Positions 1 to 6,079 of a stretch of DNA of 6,079 nucleotides are shown here, piece by piece. The notes beneath the pieces were generated by a model. That model was not told where the DNA came from, searched no databases, and worked only from the letters and a program-made list of their open reading frames with translations. The stretch is taken from NCBI GenBank assembly GCA_002341315.1, contig DDNV01000100.1, forward strand, positions 4,330-10,408, in the 5' to 3' direction. Position numbers and translations under genes: made by a program. The stretch comes from Cellvibrionales bacterium UBA2511 (GTDB lineage Bacteria > Pseudomonadota > Gammaproteobacteria > Pseudomonadales > Porticoccaceae). Position 1 is the stretch's first letter. Each line of letters starts with the position of its first letter.

Positions 1-774
1 CAGTTTCATCAACTGGATATTCTCCTCACCACCCAACAGCCACCCCGGTACTGGGTCAATACCGAATCAGCCAAAGGCCGACTACTGGAAAAACTGCTGC
101 TCGCCCGGCAACAGACCGGAGCAACCTCGCCACCGCAACCGGACTGGCAGAAACAGGAAGTCAGTGGCAAAAAAGTTCGCTACATCGACTGGGTCATCCC
201 GGGAATACTGGCCATGAACATGATGTTCAGTGGTCTATGGGGAATTGGCTATGTCATCGTTCGCTACCGCAAAAACGGAGTATTGAAGCGGCTTCAGGCT
301 ACCCCTCTCAGGGCTTGGGAATTTCTGATCTCACAGGGGTTGTCGCGACTGGGCATCATGCTTGCCGTCACCGTCATTGTGTTTCTGGTCTGCCATCTGT
401 TTATCGGTTTCATGATGGCCGGCAGTTATCTGCTGTTATTGCTGATCGCCATCATCGGCAACCTGTCCATCATCAGCATTTCACTGCTGATGGCCGCCCG
501 CACCGCCAGCGAAGAGCTGGCCAACGGTCTGCTCAACCTGATCAGCTTTCCCATGCTGTTGCTATCGGAACTGTGGTTCTCGCTTGACGATGCGCCCAAC
601 TGGTTACAGCAACTCTCCCAACTGCTGCCGTTAACCCACCTGGTGTCGGCCGCCAGGGGCGTCATGCTGGAAGGCGCCGGAATACTACAGGTCGCCCCTC
701 AGCTACTGGCGCTGGTGGTCATGACAGCAGTATTCATTACCCTGGCAGGCCTGCTGTTCCGCTGGCACGAATGA
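1..774 (+). CDS. ABC-2 type transporter permease, C-terminal part (5' end outside window)
   Basis: This is the membrane subunit of an ABC transporter. The frame is open from base 1 to the TGA at 772-774, giving 257 visible residues. The ATG at 214 is internal, because the coding frame continues upstream. Visible residues 1-60 look like the extracytoplasmic segment that follows the first membrane helix in this family. Hydrophobic segments follow at about residues 65-87, 117-139, 142-166, 173-195 and 234-252. After the first of these comes a cytoplasmic basic stretch containing LKRLQATPLRAWEFL, matching the KRL-ATPL coupling motif of DrrB/YhhJ-like permeases. A late LPLTHLVSAARG motif is also typical of ABC-2 permeases. 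The substrate cannot be told from the sequence; drug, lipid or polysaccharide export are all possible. The ATP-binding partner is probably encoded upstream, off the window. The gene converges on ampE with a 7-bp gap. Confidence 0.9.
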   Translation, partial: QFHQLDILLTTQQPPRYWVNTESAKGRLLEKLLLARQQTGATSPPQPDWQKQEVSGKKVRYIDWVIPGILAMNMMFSGLWGIGYVIVRYRKNGVLKRLQATPLRAWEFLISQGLSRLGIMLAVTVIVFLVCHLFIGFMMAGSYLLLLLIAIIGNLSIISISLLMAARTASEELANGLLNLISFPMLLLSELWFSLDDAPNWLQQLSQLLPLTHLVSAARGVMLEGAGILQVAPQLLALVVMTAVFITLAGLLFRWHE

Positions 775-781
775 ACTACCC

Positions 782-1621
782 TCACCAGAGCACCACCAAC
801 AGCGCCACCATTGACAGCGCAAAGATCAGGGTGCGGGTGAACAACGCCTGAAGGTTGGCCGGCATTTCTTCACCGGCTGCATTGAGCGCCACCTCATCCT
901 CGGGCACAGCGTGCTCCGCATAACCACCTAACACCTCGGCACTTTCGGCAGAAGAAAAGAAGGAACGCTGCCAGCGCCTGAGACAGGCCGAAAAATTACC
1001 CACAAAGCACATGGATATACCCACCAGCCTGACTGGCAACCATTCCAGCAACCAGAGCCAGCCGGCATCTACAGACTCGCCGGTTGTGCTTGCGCGATCC
1101 CGCCGAATCACCGACAACCGGTATAACAGTGCACCGGGAGCGCCCGCCAGGATGAACCAGAACATCGCAGCAAAATAACGTTCGAAATAACGGTAGGCGA
1201 TCACCTCCAGGGCCGCCTGGCGGGACCTCTCCGCATTCATCACATCGTCCTGTCGCTCGGTGCTGAGCACCGCAACATCGCGATAAGCTGCCTGATGATC
1301 ACCCCGCCCCAGGTCTTCCTCATAGTCTGCCACCTCAGGCTCCAGGCTGCCGCGTCCGAGCGCATAGAGAAACACCAGCAGACTCAGCACAAACTGCGGC
1401 AAACCCAACCAGCTGTTGCCCAGCAACCCGATCACTAGCGCTAGGGCAGCTACCGGCAGCAACAGAGTAATCACCTGCTGCACGCGGGGAGCAGACTGAA
1501 GCTTTGGCCAGTTGGCAAGCCGATCACAGAACCGGTGGAACCAGCCATCGGACTGGATCGATGCCAACGAACCCAGCTGACGCAACAGTAGAAGCCCCAC
1601 CACAATTACAATAAATTCCAT
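782..1621 (-). CDS. ampE: AmpE, inner-membrane protein of the ampDE operon
   Basis: This 279-residue membrane protein is close in length to E. coli AmpE (about 284). Hydrophobic segments lie at about residues 2-16, 49-67, 72-89, 148-167, 188-208 and 261-279. A soluble, charged stretch (about 91-145) sits between the third and fourth. Family-typical motifs include ERYFAAMFWFILAGAPGALL (147-166) and LEWLPVRLVG (192-201). The latter matches the LDWVPVRLAG stretch of E. coli AmpE. The family is related to CbiB/CobD membrane proteins. AmpE has been proposed to act as a membrane sensor or transducer in beta-lactamase regulation, but its biochemical role is not settled. The ATG start is well supported: a GGAGG Shine-Dalgarno (1628-1632) lies 6 nt upstream, and the ampD stop is separated from it by a single base, implying translational coupling. 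No ampR or ampC is in the window. Confidence 0.93.
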   Translation of the reverse strand: MEFIVIVVGLLLLRQLGSLASIQSDGWFHRFCDRLANWPKLQSAPRVQQVITLLLPVAALALVIGLLGNSWLGLPQFVLSLLVFLYALGRGSLEPEVADYEEDLGRGDHQAAYRDVAVLSTERQDDVMNAERSRQAALEVIAYRYFERYFAAMFWFILAGAPGALLYRLSVIRRDRASTTGESVDAGWLWLLEWLPVRLVGISMCFVGNFSACLRRWQRSFFSSAESAEVLGGYAEHAVPEDEVALNAAGEEMPANLQALFTRTLIFALSMVALLVVLW

Positions 1622-1622
1622 A

Positions 1623-2180
1623 TCACGCCTCCAGGGCAGTGCTTAATCGCCGCCAGTCAAAGCAGGGGCCCGGATCGGTCTTGCGCCCGGGAGCTATGTC
1701 ACTGTGACCGACAATACGCTGTTTTGACAGACCGGGGTAGTGCGCCAGCAAAACCCCAACCAGCGCCGCCAGACAGCGGTACTGCTGATCTGTGTAGGGC
1801 TTGTCATCACTGCCCTCCAGCTCTATCCCCAATGAAAAGTCATTACAGTTTTCCGCCCCGTCAAAGCAGGACTGTCCCGCATGCCAGGCGCGATCGTGAA
1901 ACGAAACAAACTGCACCACGTCACCATCGCGTCTGATCAACAGATGAGCGGAAACCCTGAGATCGACAATTTCGCGAAAATAGGAATGCGCGTCGGCATC
2001 GAGACAATTGGTAAAAAAATCGCAGATATGCGCACCGCCGAACTGACCGGGCGGCAGGCTGATATTGTGGATCACCAGCAGAGATAGCGCCGCTGTTGCC
2101 GGCCGCTGATTAAAATTTGGCGAAGGCACATGCCGCGCACCTGTTAGCCAGCCCTGCGAATCGATAGAAAAACCAGAAAT
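1623..2180 (-). CDS. ampD: AmpD, 1,6-anhydro-N-acetylmuramyl-L-alanine amidase (probable ATT start)
   Basis: AmpD is a cytoplasmic zinc amidase. It cleaves the lactyl-L-Ala bond of 1,6-anhydro-MurNAc peptides during murein recycling, lowering the muropeptides that induce AmpC. All active-site residues are present. Numbered from an ATT start at 2178-2180, the zinc ligands are H38 (in HNISLPPG), H159 (in GHSDIAPGRKTDPGP) and D169, and the catalytic residues are E120 (in GIELEG) and K167. These match H34, H154, D164, E116 and K162 of the characterised enterobacterial enzyme. The first ordinary start is a GTG at 2127-2129, but the frame upstream of it encodes GWLTGARHVPSP. This matches the GWLVGARRVPSP N-terminus of E. 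coli AmpD, so translation must begin earlier. Between that GTG and the in-frame TAG at 2184-2186 there is no ATG, GTG or TTG. ATT at 2178-2180, 8 nt after GGGAG, gives 185 residues, against 183 in E. coli. The 168-residue GTG form (1623-2129) is the conservative alternative. Confidence 0.9.
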   Translation of the reverse strand: MSGFSIDSQGWLTGARHVPSPNFNQRPATAALSLLVIHNISLPPGQFGGAHICDFFTNCLDADAHSYFREIVDLRVSAHLLIRRDGDVVQFVSFHDRAWHAGQSCFDGAENCNDFSLGIELEGSDDKPYTDQQYRCLAALVGVLLAHYPGLSKQRIVGHSDIAPGRKTDPGPCFDWRRLSTALEA

Positions 2181-2188
2181 AGTCTATG

Positions 2189-2193
2189 CTCCC
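2189..2193 (-). promoter_or_regulatory. Shine-Dalgarno of ampD supporting the ATT start
   Basis: The minus strand reads GGGAG here, 8 nt before the ATT at 2178-2180. The other upstream candidate, ATC at 2163-2165, has no purine-rich motif in front of it. The GTG at 2127-2129 has only a weak AGG about 10 nt ahead. The site therefore favours initiation at ATT, although no experiment is visible in the sequence. Confidence 0.55.
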
Positions 2194-2210
2194 GGCAAAG
2201 AATCACCTGA

Positions 2211-2239
2211 ATACTAGGCAAGCCGATGGGGGTTGTCCA
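2211..2239 (-). promoter_or_regulatory. Sigma70-like promoter of ampDE
   Basis: On the minus strand, TGGACA (2234-2239, 5 of 6 matches to the -35 consensus) is followed after exactly 17 bp by TAGTAT (2211-2216, 4 of 6 matches to the -10 consensus). The predicted transcription start is near 2204. That leaves a leader of about 24 nt containing the GGGAG site before the proposed ATT start. It lies in the gap between copy A of DUF1631 and ampD, so ampDE can probably be transcribed independently of the genes upstream. Confidence 0.6.
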
Positions 2240-2306
2240 TGGGTTGAAGAATCAGCGGGGGACGGCACCGCAGCCCCCTGTTTGCCGCAGGAAAACCGAC
2301 ACGGCC

Positions 2307-4568
2307 TCAATGCACCGTTCTGGACTGGCACATCTCACCGACCACACCTTCCAGGGCACGATCAAACAGCTGGGTTTTTTCCAGTGGACGCAGCTTCTCA
2401 CTTTGCAGATCCATCGCCACCCGGTTGCGGTGCTTTTCAGATACTTTGGCACCCTGGCGATTCACAAAAATAAATTTACCGGAAGGCAATACGACACCCG
2501 CCAGCTTACAACGCCGCTTGTCGGCACCGTCATCGGTCATTTCAACCCAGGCTCCTCTGGTGAGGCTATCGGCGCGACGCAGATATTGCTCATCCACCGA
2601 GCCAACGGAATCGTCCTCCAGCCCGGCGGGATTACCCGGAATATTGGTTCTGAGCGCATCCACCAGCACCGACTGGAGTGGACTGGCAGACACCCCCTGA
2701 CGCAGGCTCTCCTCACTGCTGAGCTCACCACGAAAATATTGCTCCATCGCCCCCAGCAAACGGCCCATGTCATAGGCGTCGTAAGAAACATTTTCCAGGC
2801 TTTCCTTGATGGTTGTCAGTACCGGTGCGACAACCCCGGCATCCGTCTGCCCCTGGGCCACCAGTTCAAGCAAACGGTCCAACACTCGAATACTGCCATG
2901 CCATTCTTCAGAATCCCGACCGGACCGCAAGTGATTCAGAAACAACACCTTGCACCAGGCGTCCTCGGCAAAACTGACCACAAAACGCGGCAGGGTTTTG
3001 CCCTTTACGCGTTCCACCAGTACCCTCACCACAGCCTGATGGGCGAGATTGACCTTTTCCGTGGCAGTCGCCTCCTCCATCAGCCGCTGCTCAAGCACGG
3101 CAACGCGACGTCGCTCCTTTTCTACCAGATCAATGAAATTCAGCAACAACTGCGTCAGCGCCGCATGATCGCCGGGAGGCTGTCCGGCCAGCTCATCGGC
3201 CACACCGGAAATCGCCCGCGCAACGGGGTCTTCGTCAACATCGACTTTTTCCGTGTAACCGATGGACGCTTCGGCAATTTCGTTTAACAGCCGTCTGGCC
3301 GGATGCTTTTCCCGATCAAAAAATGTGTTGTCCTTGAGGGCGAGCTGGAGAATAGGTAACTCCAGCTTGCGCAGTTCCGCCGCCAACTGGGCACAGGCAA
3401 TCGTCTGGTGATTGACCCTGACAAACAGTCTGTCGAGCAAATCAACGAGCCCTCGTTCAGTCCCATCGAGTCGAGCTTCCCCCTGCCGTTCGAGATGACC
3501 ATCAATAAGCTGCAAAAGCCCCTCGCTATCATCAGCTTCTGCACTGACCGCATTGGACCAGTCCTGCTGCAAATTACCCACCATGGAGACAAGCTCGTCT
3601 CCTTCAATGCACTGGTGCATGTCGGTATCAGAGCCCGACACGTCCGACGAACCCCAGTGCAACAGATTTTTCAGTTGGGAAAGCAACTGACCATAGCGCT
3701 GACCATCATCCTGTCTGCGTTTCTTCGCCTGACCGGCACCGGCCTCACGGCGACTGTCGCTAGCGCGACTATCCGGGTCGGGCCGACCAGCGGCCTCTTC
3801 AGAGGCAGAGGCGGGGGAAGCGGTAGAGGAAGAATGTGCAGCGCCAGCCGCAGATGCCTGCTCCGGCGGTGGCGCCGGGGGTTTTTCCTGCTGACGCGGC
3901 TCAGCCCGGGCCTTACGTAACTGCTCAAGATCGGGCAACACCCCCATATCGCGGAGACGCTTGTTGCCCTCCACCAGGAAGTCCTTCAACGACACCATTA
4001 CCTGGCGATCAAACAACTTGAACAGCACCAGTTTAACCGGCAGCTTGAGCTCGAGGTGGGCCACAGCCTCATTAAAGGATTCACAGATGACTTCGGGCCC
4101 AACCGGATTATTTTTCAGGGTCACCGAGGCCGGGACCATTGAGCTGAGACGGGTATTGAGGGCTTCGAGTTCAGGCTTGCAGAGTTCTGATACCCGAAAC
4201 ACCATGGTATCCAGTGCGATAATTTCTTCGAGCTGTTCGTTCTCAACCACTTCCAGCCCTTCGGGCTCCTGACTGGGTAACTCAGGACCCTGGTATTGGC
4301 CCAACTGCTGAAAGCTCTGGGTGAGCACACCAAAAAAATTGTGCTCGATATTTTTTCGTTCCATCCGGATCAGACGCATCGCATCAAAATACATGGTTTG
4401 CTGGCGGTTATTGTCTGCACGATCGGCGAGATCGAAAAAGGTGTCATCCACCTGGTCGAACATATTATTCAGACGGGAGGCGAGGAACGTATGGATACGC
4501 CCCTTGAGTGTCAGTAATGGCCGAGGCAGCCGAAATAAAGCTACTGATAGCTTATCTACATCTGTCAC
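2307..4568 (-). CDS. DUF1631 family protein, copy A (function unknown)
   Basis: This complete 753-residue protein belongs to the DUF1631 family, recognised by an N-terminal block (about 35-80) containing FDLADRADNN and YFDAMRLIRMERKNIE, and by a conserved middle and C-terminus. No signal peptide or membrane helix is visible, so it is probably cytoplasmic. Residues 1-215 are mostly helical. Residues 218-292 form a low-complexity Pro/Ala/Ser/Glu-rich linker ending in the basic KKRRQ. Residues 345-615 are a charged, probably helical core with ELRKLELP and EKHPARRL. A C-terminal module (671-743) contains RGAWVEM, RRCKLAGV, IFVNRQGAKV and LFDRALEGVV. The start is GTG, fixed by an in-frame TAG only 9 nt upstream and a GAGGG site 5 nt ahead. 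It is homologous to copy B upstream. Family members have sometimes been labelled thymidine phosphorylase; nothing here supports that. Biochemical function is not known. Confidence 0.88.
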   Translation of the reverse strand: MTDVDKLSVALFRLPRPLLTLKGRIHTFLASRLNNMFDQVDDTFFDLADRADNNRQQTMYFDAMRLIRMERKNIEHNFFGVLTQSFQQLGQYQGPELPSQEPEGLEVVENEQLEEIIALDTMVFRVSELCKPELEALNTRLSSMVPASVTLKNNPVGPEVICESFNEAVAHLELKLPVKLVLFKLFDRQVMVSLKDFLVEGNKRLRDMGVLPDLEQLRKARAEPRQQEKPPAPPPEQASAAGAAHSSSTASPASASEEAAGRPDPDSRASDSRREAGAGQAKKRRQDDGQRYGQLLSQLKNLLHWGSSDVSGSDTDMHQCIEGDELVSMVGNLQQDWSNAVSAEADDSEGLLQLIDGHLERQGEARLDGTERGLVDLLDRLFVRVNHQTIACAQLAAELRKLELPILQLALKDNTFFDREKHPARRLLNEIAEASIGYTEKVDVDEDPVARAISGVADELAGQPPGDHAALTQLLLNFIDLVEKERRRVAVLEQRLMEEATATEKVNLAHQAVVRVLVERVKGKTLPRFVVSFAEDAWCKVLFLNHLRSGRDSEEWHGSIRVLDRLLELVAQGQTDAGVVAPVLTTIKESLENVSYDAYDMGRLLGAMEQYFRGELSSEESLRQGVSASPLQSVLVDALRTNIPGNPAGLEDDSVGSVDEQYLRRADSLTRGAWVEMTDDGADKRRCKLAGVVLPSGKFIFVNRQGAKVSEKHRNRVAMDLQSEKLRPLEKTQLFDRALEGVVGEMCQSRTVH

Positions 4569-4573
4569 TTCCG

Positions 4574-4578
4574 CCCTC
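4574..4578 (-). promoter_or_regulatory. Shine-Dalgarno deciding the GTG start of DUF1631 copy A
   Basis: The minus strand reads GAGGG, 5 nt before the GTG at 4566-4568. An in-frame TAG at 4578-4580 overlaps the site and blocks any longer product, so this GTG is the earliest possible start. The next in-frame ATG lies 35 codons downstream, inside the conserved region. Confidence 0.65.
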
Positions 4579-4601
4579 TATTCCAGAACAACCAGTTGCT
4601 G

Positions 4602-4630
4602 ATCATAACTTACCTGCACACCTGAGTCCC
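4602..4630 (-). promoter_or_regulatory. Candidate promoter of DUF1631 copy A (proximal)
   Basis: On the minus strand a good -10 hexamer, TATGAT (4602-4607, 5 of 6 matches), is preceded after 17 bp by a poor -35, GGGACT (4625-4630, 3 of 6). Transcription would start near 4595, giving a leader of about 27 nt. The strong -10 with a weak -35 could mean activator dependence or chance. Confidence 0.35.
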
Positions 4631-4651
4631 AGGTTGTCCTGGAAGAATAGC

Positions 4652-4680
4652 TTAACAACAGGGAACAACAACGGTGTCAA
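4652..4680 (-). promoter_or_regulatory. Candidate promoter of DUF1631 copy A (distal)
   Basis: On the minus strand a perfect -35 TTGACA (4675-4680) is followed after 17 bp by TGTTAA (4652-4657), which matches the -10 consensus at only 3 of 6 positions. The leader would be about 77 nt and would include a small inverted repeat, CCAGG-TTGT-CCTGG, at 4629-4642. The weak -10 keeps confidence low. Confidence 0.3.
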
Positions 4681-4760
4681 GCCACCAGTCAGACCGGCTA
4701 TATCACCGACTGTTCATATGCCGCAGAAGAGGGCATCAGAAAAGTGTGTACGGGCGGGCC

Positions 4761-6079
4761 TTAATGGGCCTGACGGCTGGTTCGAATATCTTTTATGACA
4801 CGCTCCAGGGTATTGTCAAACAAGTGTGAGTTATCCAACACAACCAGATTTTTGTTCTGTATGCTGATGGCAGTCCGGTTGCGGTTCATCTCGGCAACCT
4901 TGGTACCCTGGCGGTTTACAAAAATATAGATGCCGGGGGGGGATATAACCCCAGCCACCTTGCAGCGCTTGTTCGAAGAAGTTTGATCCAGAAAATCAAC
5001 CCAGGCGCCGCGGCAGAGAGAATTGAGTGCCTTCAGAGACTCTTCATCAGGGTTTACCGCCTCGTCACTCTCGGTGACAGCGTCCTCTTCCAGTTTGCGA
5101 TGGCCGGGCATGTCCGTTTTAATTTTCCTGATAACCACTGTTTCATGTGGTTTATTGGAAACAACAATTGTCTGAACTTTCGGCTCTGCGACCTCTTTCG
5201 CCTGGCTGGCGGGCAAATCCTGAGCGGTCGGTTCTGCCCGGCCAACACTTTCCTCGGGTTTCTCGTTTTCAGCTTTATTGCGGTGAAAGTATTCCTCGAG
5301 CCTGATTATCAGCCGTCCCAGATCGTAGGACTCATAAGCGATATCTTCGAGGTGCTCCTGAATGGCTGCCAATAGCGACTTGACGTCGTCATCACTCACC
5401 TCGCCGTCATCTGCATGCGCCAGCACCCGGTCCAGGATTTCAACCGCGGTTGTCCACTGCTCGGGCGACTCTTCAGCCTTCAGGCAGGCCATGAACATGA
5501 CCCGACACCAGGCTTTCTCGGCAAAATGTACCAACAGTCGAGGGAAAGACTTGCCCTGCATGCGCTCATTCAGGGTCTTGTCGACCAACTGGTGTGCCTG
5601 GTTGACCTTTTCGGAGGCTGCAGCTTTCTCTATAACCCGCTGCTCCATCATGAGGGCCTTGCGACGCTCCTTTTCTGTCAGCTGAATAAAGTCGAGCAGC
5701 AACTGTTTAAGGGCCTCCGTACCCATGGTTTCTTCTGCCGAAAGTTTTTGAGCGATTTCGGAGATGGCTCTACCCACAGGGTCGCTGTTGATATCCACAT
5801 CCTCGGGGAACCCTATGGCAACCTGTGTTATTTCATTGATCAACCTTCTTGCAGGGTGTTTCTCCTTATCAAAGAAACTGGGGTCCTGAAGCACAATTCG
5901 CAAAAGGGGTAATTCGAGCTTCCGCAACTCACGGGAAAATCCGCCCGAAATATGGTTTTCACTGCGCATTCTCGAGAACAGCTGATCCAGCAGGCTAACC
6001 ACACTGTAGTCCTGACGCCCCAGACCCGGACCACCCTGCTGCTGGAGTCGCTCCTCAATCAGACCGAGCAGCCCACCTT
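4761..6079 (-). CDS. DUF1631 family protein, copy B, C-terminal part (5' end outside window)
   Basis: This is a second DUF1631 protein. It is open from the right edge to the TAA at 4761-4763, with 438 full codons visible. The GTG at 6000-6002 is not the start, because the frame continues upstream with residues that align to copy A (GGLLGLIEERLQQQG against EGLLQLIDGHLERQG). It aligns with copy A from about residue 349 of that protein to the end. In one 65-residue block starting at copy A residue 396, I count 39 identities by hand. Shared motifs are ELRKLELP, EKHPARRL, DPVxRAIS, RGAWV, IFVNRQGxKV and LFDxxLExV. Between the helical core and the C-terminal module (visible residues 357-438) lies a charged linker of about 80 residues, longer and different in sequence from the matching region of copy A. 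No membrane helix or known catalytic motif is visible. Function is unknown. The missing N-terminus is presumably about 300 residues or more, judging by copy A. Confidence 0.87.
   Translation of the reverse strand, partial: GGLLGLIEERLQQQGGPGLGRQDYSVVSLLDQLFSRMRSENHISGGFSRELRKLELPLLRIVLQDPSFFDKEKHPARRLINEITQVAIGFPEDVDINSDPVGRAISEIAQKLSAEETMGTEALKQLLLDFIQLTEKERRKALMMEQRVIEKAAASEKVNQAHQLVDKTLNERMQGKSFPRLLVHFAEKAWCRVMFMACLKAEESPEQWTTAVEILDRVLAHADDGEVSDDDVKSLLAAIQEHLEDIAYESYDLGRLIIRLEEYFHRNKAENEKPEESVGRAEPTAQDLPASQAKEVAEPKVQTIVVSNKPHETVVIRKIKTDMPGHRKLEEDAVTESDEAVNPDEESLKALNSLCRGAWVDFLDQTSSNKRCKVAGVISPPGIYIFVNRQGTKVAEMNRNRTAISIQNKNLVVLDNSHLFDNTLERVIKDIRTSRQAH

Noticed and set aside
214..774. ATG at 214 as the start of the permease
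   Set aside because: The same frame is open back to base 1 and encodes a segment typical of ABC-2 permeases, so this ATG is internal.
775..781. Terminator between the convergent permease and ampE genes
   Set aside because: The gap is 7 bp and I saw no hairpin with a T-run on either side. Any termination signal would have to lie inside the coding ends.
2129..2131. ATG on the minus strand as the ampD start
   Set aside because: It is out of frame with AmpD, so it cannot start the protein without a frameshift. The in-frame conserved residues upstream argue against a frameshift.
2257..2278. GGGGG/CCCCC inverted repeat as a terminator after DUF1631 copy A
   Set aside because: It has only a 5-bp stem with a 12-base loop, and on the minus strand no run of T follows it. 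It may form a hairpin but does not qualify as an intrinsic terminator.
2226..3287. Long plus-strand open frame (353 codons) opposite DUF1631 copy A
   Set aside because: It lies antisense to a well-supported conserved gene, and its product is rich in His, Gln and Arg with no recognisable domain. It is a shadow of the opposite coding strand, as are the shorter plus-strand frames over both DUF1631 genes.
2307..4568. Thymidine phosphorylase as the product of the DUF1631 gene
   Set aside because: Some database entries for this family carry that label, but no phosphorylase motif or domain is visible in the sequence.
4629..4642. CCAGG-TTGT-CCTGG inverted repeat as an operator or terminator
   Set aside because: The stem is only 5 bp, there is no T-run, and there is no match to an operator I recognise. 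It could occur by chance.
6000..6002. GTG as the start of DUF1631 copy B
   Set aside because: The 25 codons upstream to the window edge are open and align with copy A, so the gene continues beyond the window.

Overview
The window looks like a chromosomal segment of a gammaproteobacterium, probably of the Pseudomonas/Cellvibrio/Marinobacter kind. It carries an adjacent ampD-ampE pair with gammaproteobacterial signatures, next to DUF1631-family genes. From memory, a DUF1631 gene also lies beside ampDE in Pseudomonas. There are no signs of mobile elements, CRISPR arrays, tRNA or rRNA. The whole window is densely coding.

Layout, left to right. (1) Positions 1-774, plus strand: the 3' part of an ABC-2 type transporter permease whose start lies off the left edge. 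(2) Positions 782-1621, minus strand: ampE, an integral membrane protein, converging tail to tail with the permease and leaving only a 7-bp gap. (3) Positions 1623-2180, minus strand: ampD, the cytoplasmic zinc amidase of cell-wall recycling, 1 bp upstream of ampE and clearly co-transcribed with it. Its conserved N-terminus is encoded upstream of the first ordinary start codon, so it seems to start at a rare ATT. A good sigma70-like promoter and a Shine-Dalgarno sequence are placed to fit that start. (4) Positions 2307-4568, minus strand: a complete 753-residue DUF1631 protein (copy A). (5) Positions 4761-6079, minus strand: the C-terminal part of a second DUF1631 protein (copy B), cut by the right edge. 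The 192-bp gap between the two copies holds two weak candidate promoters and the ribosome binding site of copy A.

Functionally, AmpD removes the stem peptide from 1,6-anhydro-MurNAc muropeptides. This recycles murein and, in species that have ampR/ampC, keeps AmpC beta-lactamase uninduced. AmpE is the membrane protein encoded with it. The two DUF1631 proteins are homologous to each other and have no established function. The tandem pair next to ampDE is the least explained part of the window. All four minus-strand genes could be read in one direction, but ampDE appears to have its own promoter.
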